Source: Flavobacterium segetis (GTDB lineage: Bacteria > Bacteroidota > Bacteroidia > Flavobacteriales > Flavobacteriaceae). Taken from it: a stretch of DNA of 64,000 bases. Position 1 is the first letter of the stretch. Each line of letters opens with the position of its first letter. Made by a program: the position numbers and the translations under genes. Positions 40,801 through 49,511 of this stretch are shown one piece after another. Location: the NCBI RefSeq assembly GCF_900129575.1, contig NZ_FQWE01000007.1, positions 62,001 to 126,000 of the forward strand. Reading direction: 5' to 3'. Below the pieces are notes generated by a model that made no database searches, had not been told where the DNA came from, and worked only from the letters and a program-made list of their open reading frames with translations.

Positions 40801-40955
40801 ACCCATTTACTGTTTTAGCAAAAAGCAATAAGGGTTATACTGACCCAGAAGCATCTGATAGTACTGCCAACAATGGTAACGGTCTAGGATATTCAGGAAC
40901 AGGACAGTATCCAAATACAAGAACTTTTGGTGGAAGCATCAATTTAACATTCTAA
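37857..40955 (+). CDS. SusC/RagA-like TonB-dependent receptor 2
   Basis: 1032 residues from ATG 37857, chosen because MKLKLNGFLMLLLALVAQ matches the signal peptide of the first SusC and because the frame upstream overlaps the promoter element. Signal peptide 1-22, regulatory-like domain 24-100, plug with VIKGMQGAALYGEQGVNGVII, barrel with GRNDWTSVLSS and final SINLTF. The usual plug motif VIDGVP reads VIDNAI here. Residues 1-78 differ from SusC 1 at essentially one position, whereas the plug and barrel are clearly different, so the two transport different substrates. Confidence 0.93.
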   Translation: MKLKLNGFLMLLLALVAQITFAQERTVSGTVSDNAGLPLPGVSVLVKGTQSGAQTDFDGKFSIKASPNQVLIFSYIGMKSKEVAATSSNVNVKLQNNAIELEGVVIVGALGIKRTKNSLTSSTQIVASEELTQAANPNVVQSLVGKVSGLQINKSSSGVNGTNRIVLRGSRSITGNNEALIVIDNAISSSNVLQQLPPELIESVNVIKGMQGAALYGEQGVNGVIIVTTVKGKEQGKITVNVNSAIDFETIAFMPKTQRKYGQGWDGVHYPEENGSWGLPFDGVLRPTGLPQADGLEFQRPYSFVKDNVKNFYQTGTTYQNGFSINAGTSDSYALFSANKVKTEFVVNGDVLERNSFLFKAGKKIGKLSIDGNVNYNYQKSSETSSDLLDDLIQTAGNVDVSLFKKSGNEGNYTIYFKNPYWTTDNNRNDSRRTFINTIAALKYDINNNINVTYTGNLQFTNRDTQSHINQYRETAALTGAGANRNQTSEYFASQSSLRTYYGDLLVNFDYDLTDDLSLKANIGSNMQDRNYRITSQGGQNLDIPGWYHINNVLSPANPSNLDNRSQKSNRASVLANVDLGYKNYLFLNLTGRNDWTSVLSSANNNFFYPSAGVSFIPTLAFEGLKSETFNYLKVSANIVKVGNSSSIQPYATSEIGVFPTGFPYGQLGSYIINQRPTDKNIKPEFVTTKEVNISIGLFNNRITIDGSAYLSDTKDLITAATASSASGLATSQSNIGDMTTKGLEIDLGFVPIKTENFKWDMRTSYSTNKSVINSLAAGANEINLLSDAATGTGIFAQVGEEFPLIKGTTFLRDDNGSIIVNQFGLPTRSSSNSILGKSTPDYILGLSTSFEFKGIRLSAVMDYRTGHQIISGTKYDLTWPGRLVESADFDREVGFILPNSVVETGSGSGIYTPNTSVFSAAGYDPNGIIDYYGTLSRAGEHNVINATAFKVRELALSYSIPTTVIEKIGLTSLRFGINARNPFTVLAKSNKGYTDPEASDSTANNGNGLGYSGTGQYPNTRTFGGSINLTF

Positions 40956-40965
40956 ATTAAAAAGT

Positions 40966-42513
40966 ATGAAAAAAATATTTTTATTAATAGCAGTAGCAGC
41001 GGTATCACTTACATCATGTAGTGACTACTTAGCAGACAACACCAATGTAAATAGTCCATTAGAAGAAGCACTTCCGCCAAGACTTATTTTACCTGGTGCG
41101 CAATCACAAGCATTCAGAACACAAGCTATAAACATGAATCGTTTAGGTAGTGTAATGACAAATGCATGGGGAGGTAATATTTACCAATTTACAAATCCAT
41201 TACAAGTAGAATATTCTTACAACTTTGACAACAACACCTACGCAGCAGTATGGGATGGATTGTACAGAAGTGTAAATAACTTTCAAAAGATAATTGAAAC
41301 TCCATTAGAGAATCAAGGCAACTTTATCGCTATATCGAAGATCATGAAAGCACACTATATGCAATATATTGTCGATTTATATGGAGATTCACCTTACTTT
41401 GAAGCGTTCAAAGGACAAGCTAACCTAACACCAGCTTATACAGATGACGCAATAATTTACAAAGAATTAGTTAAAGAATTAGAAGAAGCACGCGCTCTTA
41501 TTCAAAACCCGTCTTCTACAGCAGAAGGTGTCGCTACTGATGTTGTTTTCAACGGAGATATGAGTAAATGGCTTAAACTTGCAAACACTATCGAGTTAAG
41601 AATTCTATTAAGACAAAGCAAATTAACTGACGCTACAACTACAAATTATTTAAATAGTAAATATGCAACTTTACAAGCTTTGAATAACTTTGTTGATGCT
41701 GATGTATTGATTAATCCTGGATATTCATCTAGTAATGATGCTAAGCAAAGTCCTTTCTTTAGCTCATTCGTTAGAGATGCAGCAGGTGCCACTACTAACA
41801 CTACATATACCCTATTTACTTCATCAAAACATTTTGCAGACGTATTAAATGGTGAAACTGGTGGTCCCACGGCTGGAATTGTTGACCCTAGAAGATCTAG
41901 ACTTTGGACTCTAGTGGCAGGAAAAGTAGTAGGTACAGACCAAGGCCAAAAACCAGTTCCTGGTCAAAATAACACATCAAATCCTACTTCTCGATTTGGA
42001 GTAGGTTTAACTAATTATGTCGGAGCAAATACCGCAGAGAGAACCGCAGCAGGATCAGCAAAAGCAGGGGTATTAATGTTACTTTCTGAAAGTAAATTTC
42101 TTCAAGCAGAAGCAGTTCAAAGAGGATTCTTAACGACTGGTATAGCTCAAATTTTATTCAACGAAGGAATTCAAGCTTCATTTACTTACTTGGGAGCTAA
42201 CATTGGAACTTATGCATTGCAAATAGAAGCAGCTCCTGGTTTTGGGTGGTCAGCATCGACAAATAAAATTCAAGCAATTTTAACACAAAAATGGATCGCA
42301 TTGAGCGGAATTCACGGCATCGAAAATTACATTAATTATACAAGAACTGGATTTCCAGTAATTCCTGGCTCAATTAATGGTTTCAACTTACAACCAACTA
42401 GACCAAAAAGACTGATTTATCCATTGTCAGAGTACAATGCAAATTCAGGTAATGTACCTGTCTTGACATCTGCTCAAATTACGACGCAAGGACCTTTCTG
42501 GTATGTCCCATAA
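40966..42513 (+). CDS. SusD-like surface lipoprotein 2
   Basis: 515 residues. Short lipoprotein signal ending LTSC with Cys18. SusD_2-type fold, with MKAHYMQYIVDLYGDSPYFEAF and ILTQKWIALSGIHGIENYINYTRTGFP as the family landmarks. Ten bases after susC2, followed by an intrinsic terminator. Partner of SusC 2; substrate unknown. Confidence 0.92.
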   Translation: MKKIFLLIAVAAVSLTSCSDYLADNTNVNSPLEEALPPRLILPGAQSQAFRTQAINMNRLGSVMTNAWGGNIYQFTNPLQVEYSYNFDNNTYAAVWDGLYRSVNNFQKIIETPLENQGNFIAISKIMKAHYMQYIVDLYGDSPYFEAFKGQANLTPAYTDDAIIYKELVKELEEARALIQNPSSTAEGVATDVVFNGDMSKWLKLANTIELRILLRQSKLTDATTTNYLNSKYATLQALNNFVDADVLINPGYSSSNDAKQSPFFSSFVRDAAGATTNTTYTLFTSSKHFADVLNGETGGPTAGIVDPRRSRLWTLVAGKVVGTDQGQKPVPGQNNTSNPTSRFGVGLTNYVGANTAERTAAGSAKAGVLMLLSESKFLQAEAVQRGFLTTGIAQILFNEGIQASFTYLGANIGTYALQIEAAPGFGWSASTNKIQAILTQKWIALSGIHGIENYINYTRTGFPVIPGSINGFNLQPTRPKRLIYPLSEYNANSGNVPVLTSAQITTQGPFWYVP

Positions 42514-42538
42514 TTAATGTGATAATTTAGTTACTAAG

Positions 42539-42568
42539 AAGCTGTTCCATTGTGGACAGCTTTTTTTT
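42539..42568 (+). terminator. Intrinsic terminator of susCD pair 2
   Basis: AAGCTG and TCC pair with GGA and CAGCTT around the loop attgt, with one bulged base, followed by eight T. It is 26 bases after the susD2 stop. Confidence 0.85.
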
Positions 42569-42712
42569 GAATAAACTTTATGTTAAAAAATAAAATATAA
42601 AGTATCATTTACAATCGTGAAACCTGAAAATCCGTATCGGTTAACATTAGAATTCCTCTACAAATAAAAATATGCAGACCTGGGCAGAGATATAGTAACA
42701 AATTAAATCTTT

Positions 42713-42745
42713 AAAACCATCAGCACTCGCTGATGGTTTTTTTTT
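42713..42745 (+). terminator. Orphan intrinsic terminator upstream of rlmB
   Basis: AAACCATCAGC and GCTGATGGTTT flank a four-base loop and are followed by nine T. The stem equals that of the susD1 terminator. The susCD2 transcript has already ended at 42568, so this terminator has no obvious gene. A short transcript from 42570-42712 or a duplicated terminator are the possibilities. Confidence 0.8.
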
Positions 42746-42746
42746 A

Positions 42747-42754
42747 TATATTTG
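42747..42754 (+). promoter_or_regulatory. -7 promoter box of rlmB
   Basis: TATATTTG matches TAnnTTTG and ends four bases before the ATG at 42759, so the mRNA should be nearly leaderless. It directly follows the T-run of the orphan terminator. Confidence 0.65.
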
Positions 42755-42758
42755 CAGC

Positions 42759-43493
42759 ATGGAAAAAGAACATCAAATATTTGGAATCAGGGCAATCATT
42801 GAAGCCATTCAAGCTGGCGCAACAGTAGACAAAGTTTACATTCAAAAGGAAGCGAGTAGTGAACTGATGAAAGACTTAATGAAAGTGATGAAAAGAGGAA
42901 ACATCAATTTTTCCTATGTTCCTATTGAAAAGTTAAATAGATTGACACCTAACAACCATCAAGGTGCAGTGGCGACTATATCACCGATCTCTTTTTTCGA
43001 TTTAGAATCACTTATAGAATCCGTTATTGAAAATGGTAAAAAACCATTGTTTCTGATATTAGATCAAATATCTGATGCTCGTAATTTTGGAGCTATAATA
43101 CGAACGGCAGAATGTACGGGAGTAAATGGTATAATTGTTCAAAAGGCAGGATCAGCACCAGTAAACGGAGATACAGTTAAAACTTCTGCAGGTGCAGTAT
43201 TCAATATACCTATTTGTAAAGTAGAACACATAAAAGATGCTATTTTTCTTTTACAAGCTAGCGGTATTAAAACCATAGCAGCAACTGAAAAAACAGACAA
43301 AAACATATATGATTTATCATTAAATGAACCTCTTGCAATCATCATGGGTTCAGAAGATCGCGGTGTAAATCCATCCGTTTTAAAAATTGTAGATGAGAAA
43401 GCTAAATTACCGATGTTTGGAACAATAGGGTCTCTTAATGTTTCTGTGGCTTGTGGTGCTTTTTTATATGAAGCTGTGAGACAAAGAAATTAA
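42759..43493 (+). CDS. rlmB: 23S rRNA 2'-O-ribose methyltransferase RlmB (TrmH/SpoU family)
   Basis: 244 residues. N-terminal substrate-binding domain (EKEHQIFGIRAIIEAIQAG) and C-terminal SPOUT knot with the three family motifs: LDQISDARNFGAIIRTAE, then IIMGSEDRGVNPSVLK and GSLNVSVACGAFLYE. RlmB methylates G2251 of 23S rRNA in E. coli. The TrmH family has several near relatives, so tRNA specificity is possible but the domain order favours RlmB. Confidence 0.88.
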   Translation: MEKEHQIFGIRAIIEAIQAGATVDKVYIQKEASSELMKDLMKVMKRGNINFSYVPIEKLNRLTPNNHQGAVATISPISFFDLESLIESVIENGKKPLFLILDQISDARNFGAIIRTAECTGVNGIIVQKAGSAPVNGDTVKTSAGAVFNIPICKVEHIKDAIFLLQASGIKTIAATEKTDKNIYDLSLNEPLAIIMGSEDRGVNPSVLKIVDEKAKLPMFGTIGSLNVSVACGAFLYEAVRQRN

Positions 43494-43544
43494 GATTTAA
43501 GATCGCTGATTAGCATCCCAACGTTTCGGGATTGATTTCATATT

Positions 43545-43581
43545 AAAAAACGAATTAAGACTCTGGCTTTGATTCGTTTTT
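43545..43581 (+). terminator. Probable terminator of rlmB, overlapping the rhomboid gene end
   Basis: AAAAACGAAT at 43546-43555 pairs with ATTCGTTTTT at 43572-43581 with a 16-base loop. It covers the last codons of the rhomboid gene on the other strand. A separate small stem, ATCCC/GGGAT, lies at 43515-43532. Confidence 0.5.
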
Positions 43582-44334
43582 CTCATTTGGTATAACTATA
43601 TAATTTACAGTAACATCTGATGTAAAATATTTAATAATAGACTCTTCCTCTATTACGACAGGTATATTGACAAAATTACCACAATCATCAAAACGCTGCA
43701 TAAATTTATCATCTATAGGATTGTAATTTGGTTGTTCCCATTCATATTTCGGCAATTTTTTATACTCTTTCGTTTCTAGAAAAAAAGTTAAAATTAACCC
43801 CGTTAACAACCCTGATAAATGACCTTCCCACGATATAGAATTTCTCCCTAATATATCTGGAGTTGGAAAAATATACCAGACAAGTCCCCCATAAACTATA
43901 ATAACAGCTAGCGATAACGCAACAAGACGATTATGTTTTGTTTGAATTCCCTTAAAAAACACAAAACTAAATAAAACGTAAATAAGACTACTTGCGCCAA
44001 TATGATAACTATCTCTCCCTATTATCCAAGTTAAAGAACCAGAAAGCAACACTCCAATGAAAATAACATAAATCGATTGCTTAGGATAAAAAAATTGTAG
44101 CGCTGCTAATAACGCAAATAATGGAACTGAATTATTATATAAGTGTTCAAAATCGCCATGAATAAATGGACTGAATACTATTCCTTGCAAACCAGAAAGC
44201 GTACGCGGATAAATACCGTTTTGTGTAAAGTCGAAATGAAATCTAATGTCCAACCAAAAAACAAACCATAATAAAATTACAGAAAACAGCGGTAATAAAA
44301 CTACGGCATTAGTAAACTTAAAATTTTTGTCCAT
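43555..44334 (-). CDS. Rhomboid family intramembrane serine protease
   Basis: 259 residues with about seven hydrophobic helices, the first being an extra N-terminal one (VVLLPLFSVILLWFVFWL). The catalytic serine is Ser115 in HIGASSLIY and the histidine His172 in SWEGHLSG; the oxyanion region His64/Asn68 is in FEHLYNNS. A cytoplasmic tail of some 70 residues follows. Targets cannot be predicted. Single-gene unit with a promoter box 38 bases upstream. Confidence 0.9.
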   Translation of the reverse strand: MDKNFKFTNAVVLLPLFSVILLWFVFWLDIRFHFDFTQNGIYPRTLSGLQGIVFSPFIHGDFEHLYNNSVPLFALLAALQFFYPKQSIYVIFIGVLLSGSLTWIIGRDSYHIGASSLIYVLFSFVFFKGIQTKHNRLVALSLAVIIVYGGLVWYIFPTPDILGRNSISWEGHLSGLLTGLILTFFLETKEYKKLPKYEWEQPNYNPIDDKFMQRFDDCGNFVNIPVVIEEESIIKYFTSDVTVNYIVIPNEKNESKPES

Positions 44335-44372
44335 TAGTAAAAGATAATATAAGTGTTATTCAAAAACTAACC

Positions 44373-44380
44373 CAAATATA
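44373..44380 (-). promoter_or_regulatory. -7 promoter box of the rhomboid gene
   Basis: TATATTTG on the minus strand fits TAnnTTTG. The remaining part of the divergent region up to rarA (44381-44593) shows no other recognisable signal. Confidence 0.5.
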
Positions 44381-44593
44381 AGAATTTGCTAAATTGTCAT
44401 ATTCCTTAAGGTAATTAAAAAAATTAGTTCCTTTGAAACAATCGTAATGTGTTAACTTAGCTTTATCACAGCGATTTACTTGCTATTACTAGTGACTGAA
44501 ATATTAGCTTATAACGTTCATTAATACTCATCCAGATATTCCTCTCTAATTTCGTTTAAAACAAGAGAAAACTAATAAAAAAATAAAAAACAA

Positions 44594-45871
44594 ATGGAAG
44601 CACCACTTGCCGAGCGTATACGTCCACAAAAACTGGAGCAATACATTAGTCAATCTCATTTAGTTGGGCCAAATGGTTCATTAACAAACCAAATAGGAAA
44701 AGGCATCATACCTTCACTCATTTTTTGGGGGCCTCCCGGAACTGGAAAAACGACTTTAGCACAAATAATTGCCCAAGAATCTAAACGTCCCTTTTTTATA
44801 TTAAGTGCTATTAATTCAGGTGTTAAAGATATTCGTGAGGTAATCGAGAAAGCGAAGCAAAGTGGAGGGTTATTTACTGCAAAAAATCCAATTTTGTTTA
44901 TTGATGAAATTCATCGTTTTAGTAAATCGCAACAAGACTCTCTTCTTGCAGCTGTGGAGAAAGGATGGATCACGCTCATTGGTGCCACGACTGAAAATCC
45001 GAGTTTTGAGGTCATACCTGCATTGCTATCTCGCTGCCAAGTTTATGTATTAAATCCTTTTACAAAAAGTGACTTGGAATCTTTATTGCAACGAGCAATG
45101 ACTACCGACACCCTACTATCTACAAAAAATATAAAATTAAGCGAAACAGAGGCTTTACTGAGGCTTTCAGGTGGTGATGGACGTAAGCTACTAAATATTT
45201 TTGAATTAGTGATAAACGCTTCTGATGAAGACGAAATTACTATAACAAATGATCTTGTATTTAAATTAGTACAGCAGAATACTGTTCTTTATGACAAAAC
45301 AGGAGAGCAACATTATGACATTGTTTCTGCTTTTATAAAATCAATTCGTGGAAGCGATCCAAATGGCGCTGTTTATTGGCTCGCCAGAATGATTGAGGGA
45401 GGCGAAGACGTCAAATTTATTGCCAGAAGGATGTTAATTTTAAGTAGTGAAGATATAGGAAACGCAAATCCAACAGCTTTCATAATGGCCAACAATACTT
45501 TTCAAGCTGTGAGTACCATAGGTTATCCAGAAAGTAGAATTATTTTAAGTCAATGTGCTGTATACTTAGCGACATCTGCTAAAAGTAATGCTTCCTACTT
45601 AGCTATAGGAACGGCACAGCAACTCGTAAAACAAACTGGTGACCTAGCTGTTCCCATCCATTTACGTAACGCACCAACCAAGTTGATGAAAGAATTAGGT
45701 TATGGTGAAGAATATAAATATTCCCACGATTACACTAATAATTTTGCCGAGCAGGAATTTTTACCCGAAGCAATTAGTAAAAAACCGATTTACATACCCG
45801 GCAATAATTCAAGAGAAAATAGCATTCGTGAATTTCTAAAAAATCGATGGAAAGACAAATACGGATACTAG
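44594..45871 (+). CDS. rarA: Replication-associated recombination protein A (AAA+ ATPase)
   Basis: 425 residues. RarA (MgsA, relative of eukaryotic WRNIP1) acts at stalled replication forks. N-terminal [17 protein letters not shown], Walker A GPPGTGKT at 46-53, Walker B with Asp104/Glu105 in FIDEIHRF, sensor [11 protein letters not shown], then the C-terminal tetramer domain ([27 protein letters not shown] in two parts). Length and order are normal. It converges on the broken amidohydrolase gene. Confidence 0.95.
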   Translation: MEAPLAERIRPQKLEQYISQSHLVGPNGSLTNQIGKGIIPSLIFWGPPGTGKTTLAQIIAQESKRPFFILSAINSGVKDIREVIEKAKQSGGLFTAKNPILFIDEIHRFSKSQQDSLLAAVEKGWITLIGATTENPSFEVIPALLSRCQVYVLNPFTKSDLESLLQRAMTTDTLLSTKNIKLSETEALLRLSGGDGRKLLNIFELVINASDEDEITITNDLVFKLVQQNTVLYDKTGEQHYDIVSAFIKSIRGSDPNGAVYWLARMIEGGEDVKFIARRMLILSSEDIGNANPTAFIMANNTFQAVSTIGYPESRIILSQCAVYLATSAKSNASYLAIGTAQQLVKQTGDLAVPIHLRNAPTKLMKELGYGEEYKYSHDYTNNFAEQEFLPEAISKKPIYIPGNNSRENSIREFLKNRWKDKYGY

Positions 45872-45964
45872 GCAATCAAAATAGTTTATTTGCTGATAAA
45901 GTTGTTAAGATACCATGCGTCTTATATTATTATCTAAAATATGGCATGCTAAAGAGCAACATCC

Positions 45965-47277
45965 TCAATTTTGAGCATCTCGTAATAATACCTCCCTCAT
46001 TTTATGTAAAGTATTGTCATCCAAAAAATGATTATTATAAAACAAACCTTTTATTTCTTTTAAAGCACTTAAATCCTCTAACGGATTTTTATCTAAAATA
46101 ATAAAATCAGCAGCCTTTCCAACTTCAACTGTTCCAAAGTCTTCGTTAAAAAACTTTGGGAAATTAGAGTTGCCATTTTCAAAATACTATAATTACTAAT
46201 GTTTGCATTTTTTACTAATTCCATTTCACCCAAAACATTAAAACCAGTAATCATATACTTTGATGAAGCATCAGGACTTAGAATCATATTAACGCCAGCT
46301 TGATCTAATTGCTTGATGATTTTATATTTATCCTCGGCTCTTTTCATCTCCCGAATAACTTCACTTTTATAGGCTTCGTCTCCTATTTTATCTCTGTACT
46401 CGATTGTAGACGCAATCCAATCATTCATTTTAGTTTTCGAAACAAATTCCATTCCGCGCAAATCTTTCAATTCTGAAATAGAGTTTCTACCCGAACCTAT
46501 ATCATACCAAGAAAGCGTTGGACAAATCGTGATATTATTTCTTTTTAGCAATTCGATTCTGTCAGTAATCATTTCTACAGATTCACCAGCAAGTCCCCCT
46601 AAATATTCAAACGCTCTATAATTTGAATTGAATATCGTTTTATCTGATACTTTATCTCCTGCGGTAACAACTGGAAAGTGTCCTCCAATTACCATTTTAT
46701 ATTTTTTGCAAGCAACATCTAAATTCGTAAAAGTAGCCGCACTTTTAAGACTTAATATTTTAATAAAATCAAATTTATTCTCTTTAGCTTTCTTTACAAA
46801 TGATTCTATTTGCTCCTTCGTTAAATCGTCATTTCTAGTAATGGTTGGCGGAGATAGATATAACTTTGGGTAAAATCCATCAGGTGTATTAAACTTTTTT
46901 CGCCATTCTGTGTGTTGCCACTCTCCCCGCATCGAGCGTAATTTCGTTACACCATTAATCAAATTAAGCTTTAATACTTGCTCCATTTCCAACTCAGATG
47001 CAGGAAAGTGTACATGGGCATCAGCAAGCGAAGGCATTATATACTTTCCAGATCCGTCAAAAAATAGAAAATCTTTTTCTTTTAATTTTTTAGATTTCTT
47101 AATTGAAATAATCTTCCCGTTTTGAATTTTCACATCTTGATTTTCTAAAATCTTATTATTTTTCATTGAAATAACGGAGATGTTTGATAGTAATAATTTG
47201 TTAACTACACCTTCTTTACTTTGAGCAACTGAAATAACAGCTTGAATAATAAATACTACAAGAAAGAATTGTTTCAT
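45965..47277 (-). pseudogene. Amidohydrolase, broken by a frameshift near its 3' end
   Basis: Secreted metal-dependent amidohydrolase with signal peptide (FFLVVFIIQAVISVAQ) and metal ligands His88/His90 in DAHVHF, a GGHFPV histidine and SPDASS aspartate. The frame ends at 46093 after an unconserved tail. From about 46165 the next frame continues the family sequence to a TGA at 45965: NFPKFFNEDFGTVEVGKAA, then DFIILDKNPLEDL. One missing base near 46165-46170 explains this. The lost part includes the C-terminal strand region (GKxADxxxLDxNPL) needed to close the composite beta domain. It could still be a sequencing error. Confidence 0.85.
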
Positions 47278-47335
47278 AAAAAGTTAATTGACTAAGTAAT
47301 TAATAAACGAAGTATAAATTAGTTAAACACTTGCT

Positions 47336-48079
47336 TTAAAATTTGATTGCTACTTTTTCAGAAATCATTTTATCATTTTGATAAAATTCAAAATACCACT
47401 GATTTTCTTTTAAAATAAGAGAGCCTTGTATGGCATCTTTTATTGCAATGAAAGAATTTGGCTGTGATGTTTTCATTAATTTCATTATTACTTTTGGAGT
47501 ACTATCAATTAACTGAAATCCAGTTGGCGTTGCCTGAGCATATAGCAAATTAGGGTCTTTGACATCCACAGCAATTATGGGAAGTGTCGTTGACACATTT
47601 ACAGAAGGACTAGCCGCTATTTGAGTCATCACTTTTGATTCTGTTTTTAAAATGGCACCAGTAAATTTATATTGTAGCTCATAAATTGATTTGAAAGCGT
47701 CATTCAAAGCTTCCATGTATGCAAGGGAATAATCCTTTTGTTTACTCTTACCGACCCTTGTTTTAAAGATCAACTTATCATTACAATCCTTTAATGTCAC
47801 ATATAACTTAGTTACTAAGAAACCACTTTCTTTTTCTACATCTGCATAAAGTAGGGAACAACGATCATTATATTCAACCGGAAAATTTTCATTTTTATAA
47901 AAAGTGACAAAACCTGCCTTGTTGAGATTAAATTTGGTTATCGTATTTAATCGATATTGATTTTCACTTTTTAAAAAGTTGTATTGTAAGGGAACAATAA
48001 CAGCTTTATAATCATTAATGGACTGAGCATACGTGAGACTAGTTAGTAAAGTGACTAATAATAAAAATAATTTTTTCAT
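47336..48079 (-). CDS. Secreted hypothetical protein
   Basis: 247 residues with a signal peptide (KKLFLLLVTLLTSLTYAQ). I do not recognise a named domain. The middle part (IFKTRVGKSKQKDYSLAYMEALNDAF) and the C-terminal region with YAQATPTGFQLIDSTPKVIMKL and LKENQWYFEFYQND suggest two small beta-rich units, and similar uncharacterised proteins are frequent in Flavobacteria as far as I recall. Three bases after yjjG, so it is the last gene of the mpl-radC-yjjG run. Confidence 0.7.
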   Translation of the reverse strand: MKKLFLLLVTLLTSLTYAQSINDYKAVIVPLQYNFLKSENQYRLNTITKFNLNKAGFVTFYKNENFPVEYNDRCSLLYADVEKESGFLVTKLYVTLKDCNDKLIFKTRVGKSKQKDYSLAYMEALNDAFKSIYELQYKFTGAILKTESKVMTQIAASPSVNVSTTLPIIAVDVKDPNLLYAQATPTGFQLIDSTPKVIMKLMKTSQPNSFIAIKDAIQGSLILKENQWYFEFYQNDKMISEKVAIKF

Positions 48080-48082
48080 AAT

Positions 48083-48772
48083 CTATAAATATTTTTTAAG
48101 TTCCAATAAATGATTTATTTGTTTAATGTGCGGTTCCACTTCTACACTTGTTTCATTAAAAAAGAAAGCCTCTAATCCTGCATCGAGTGCCCCTTGTACG
48201 TCAGCATCTAAACTATCTCCAATCATAATACTGCTTACTTTATTAGCTTTAGCCAAATCTATAGCAAAATCAAATATGATCGGATTTGGCTTTTTTACAC
48301 CTGCCATCTCAGAATTAGTGATAGTTTTAAAATATGCGCCTATTTCGGAATTGTTAATTTTCTTACGTTGTACATCCGCAAATCCGTTTGTTATAATATG
48401 CAAATTATAATTTGGTTTCAAATATTCTAACAATTCAATCGTACCTTCAAATAGATGATTGTTTTCTGGTAAAAGGTGAATATACTCATTAGCAATTTGC
48501 TCTATTTCATGATCAGAAATAGGATAATTGATTGCATCAAATGAATCTTTTAGTCTATTATATCTTAGTTCGTCATGAGTTATCTCGTCATATTGAAATA
48601 ATTTCCAACAAGCCTGATTAATTGGAACGTATTTTTCGATAAAATCCACTATCTTAATTTCGGGATGTTTTTTATCAAAAATACGTTCGAACGTTAGGCC
48701 CGAGTTTTTATCAAAATCCCATAAGGTGTGATCTAAATCAAAAAAAACATCTTTTATATGTGTATACTTCAT
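48083..48772 (-). CDS. yjjG: YjjG-family HAD nucleotidase
   Basis: 229 residues. HAD phosphatase with nucleophile motif FFDLDHTLWDF (Asp12, Asp14), motif II ITNGF, motif III lysine in AGVKKPNP and the final IGDSLDADVQGA. YjjG removes phosphate from noncanonical pyrimidine nucleotides and thus acts as a house-cleaning enzyme. Substrate assignment rests on family resemblance. Nine bases after radC. Confidence 0.85.
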   Translation of the reverse strand: MKYTHIKDVFFDLDHTLWDFDKNSGLTFERIFDKKHPEIKIVDFIEKYVPINQACWKLFQYDEITHDELRYNRLKDSFDAINYPISDHEIEQIANEYIHLLPENNHLFEGTIELLEYLKPNYNLHIITNGFADVQRKKINNSEIGAYFKTITNSEMAGVKKPNPIIFDFAIDLAKANKVSSIMIGDSLDADVQGALDAGLEAFFFNETSVEVEPHIKQINHLLELKKYL

Positions 48773-48781
48773 TTTTATATT

Positions 48782-49477
48782 TTAAAAAATTCCCTCGTCT
48801 ACAAAACTGTAATAACTAGTTTCAGTGATTATAACATGATCTAACACTTTTATTTCTAAACTGTCTCCTGCTATTTTTAATTTTCTTGTAATTTGTTTGT
48901 CGGCATCGCTTGGAACTAAAGTTCCCGAAGGATGATTATGGCACAAAATTAACCCTGTAGCTCCCATTTCAAGCGCTGTTTTAAAAACTAATCTAACATC
49001 TACTAAAGTTCCAGTCATTCCACCCTTGCTTAACTGAGATTTTGAAATTACTTTATTTGAATTATTTAAATAGATAATCCAAAATTCTTCATGCGGCAAC
49101 TCGCCAATAATAGGTTGCATGATCTCAAAAATAATTTTGCTCGACGTGACTTTTTTTAACTCGACAACATCCTCAGTTCTTCTGCGCCTTCCTAATTCTA
49201 ACGCTGCAATAATCGAAATTGCTTTGGCTTCTCCTATCCCTTTAAACTGCATAAGTTGCGACAAAGAAACTTTGCCTAATGCATTTAGATTATGATCTAC
49301 ACTGGCTAAAATTCGTTTACTCAAATCAACTGCTGATTCATTTCTACTACCTGATCCTATCAATATCGCAATCAATTCTCCATCACTTAAAATACTTTTG
49401 CCTTTTAGCATTAACTTTTCTCGTGGTTTATCCTCTTCAGACCAATTGGTAATAGGGAAAAAGGAATTTTCAGCCAT
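48782..49477 (-). CDS. radC: RadC family JAB1/MPN domain protein
   Basis: 231 residues. N-terminal helix-hairpin-helix (LMQFKGIGEAKAISIIAALEL, near 75-95) and C-terminal JAMM metalloprotease-like domain with His180, His182 and Asp193 in HNHPSG...SDAD. The name comes from a supposed role in DNA repair that was later not confirmed; true function open. It lies between the Mur ligase and yjjG on one probable transcript. Confidence 0.92.
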   Translation of the reverse strand: MAENSFFPITNWSEEDKPREKLMLKGKSILSDGELIAILIGSGSRNESAVDLSKRILASVDHNLNALGKVSLSQLMQFKGIGEAKAISIIAALELGRRRRTEDVVELKKVTSSKIIFEIMQPIIGELPHEEFWIIYLNNSNKVISKSQLSKGGMTGTLVDVRLVFKTALEMGATGLILCHNHPSGTLVPSDADKQITRKLKIAGDSLEIKVLDHVIITETSYYSFVDEGIF

Positions 49478-49511
49478 AACATTGATTTTAAACTAATTTA
49501 TGAAAATAATT

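Noticed and set aside
32774-42513. Polysaccharide utilisation locus
   Set aside because: Two SusCD pairs are present but no glycoside hydrolase, lyase, sulfatase or sensor gene is adjacent, so a defined PUL cannot be claimed.
45847-46101. 84-codon plus-strand frame after rarA
   Set aside because: It overlaps the rarA end and the 3' part of the frameshifted amidohydrolase, which explains the sequence on the other strand.
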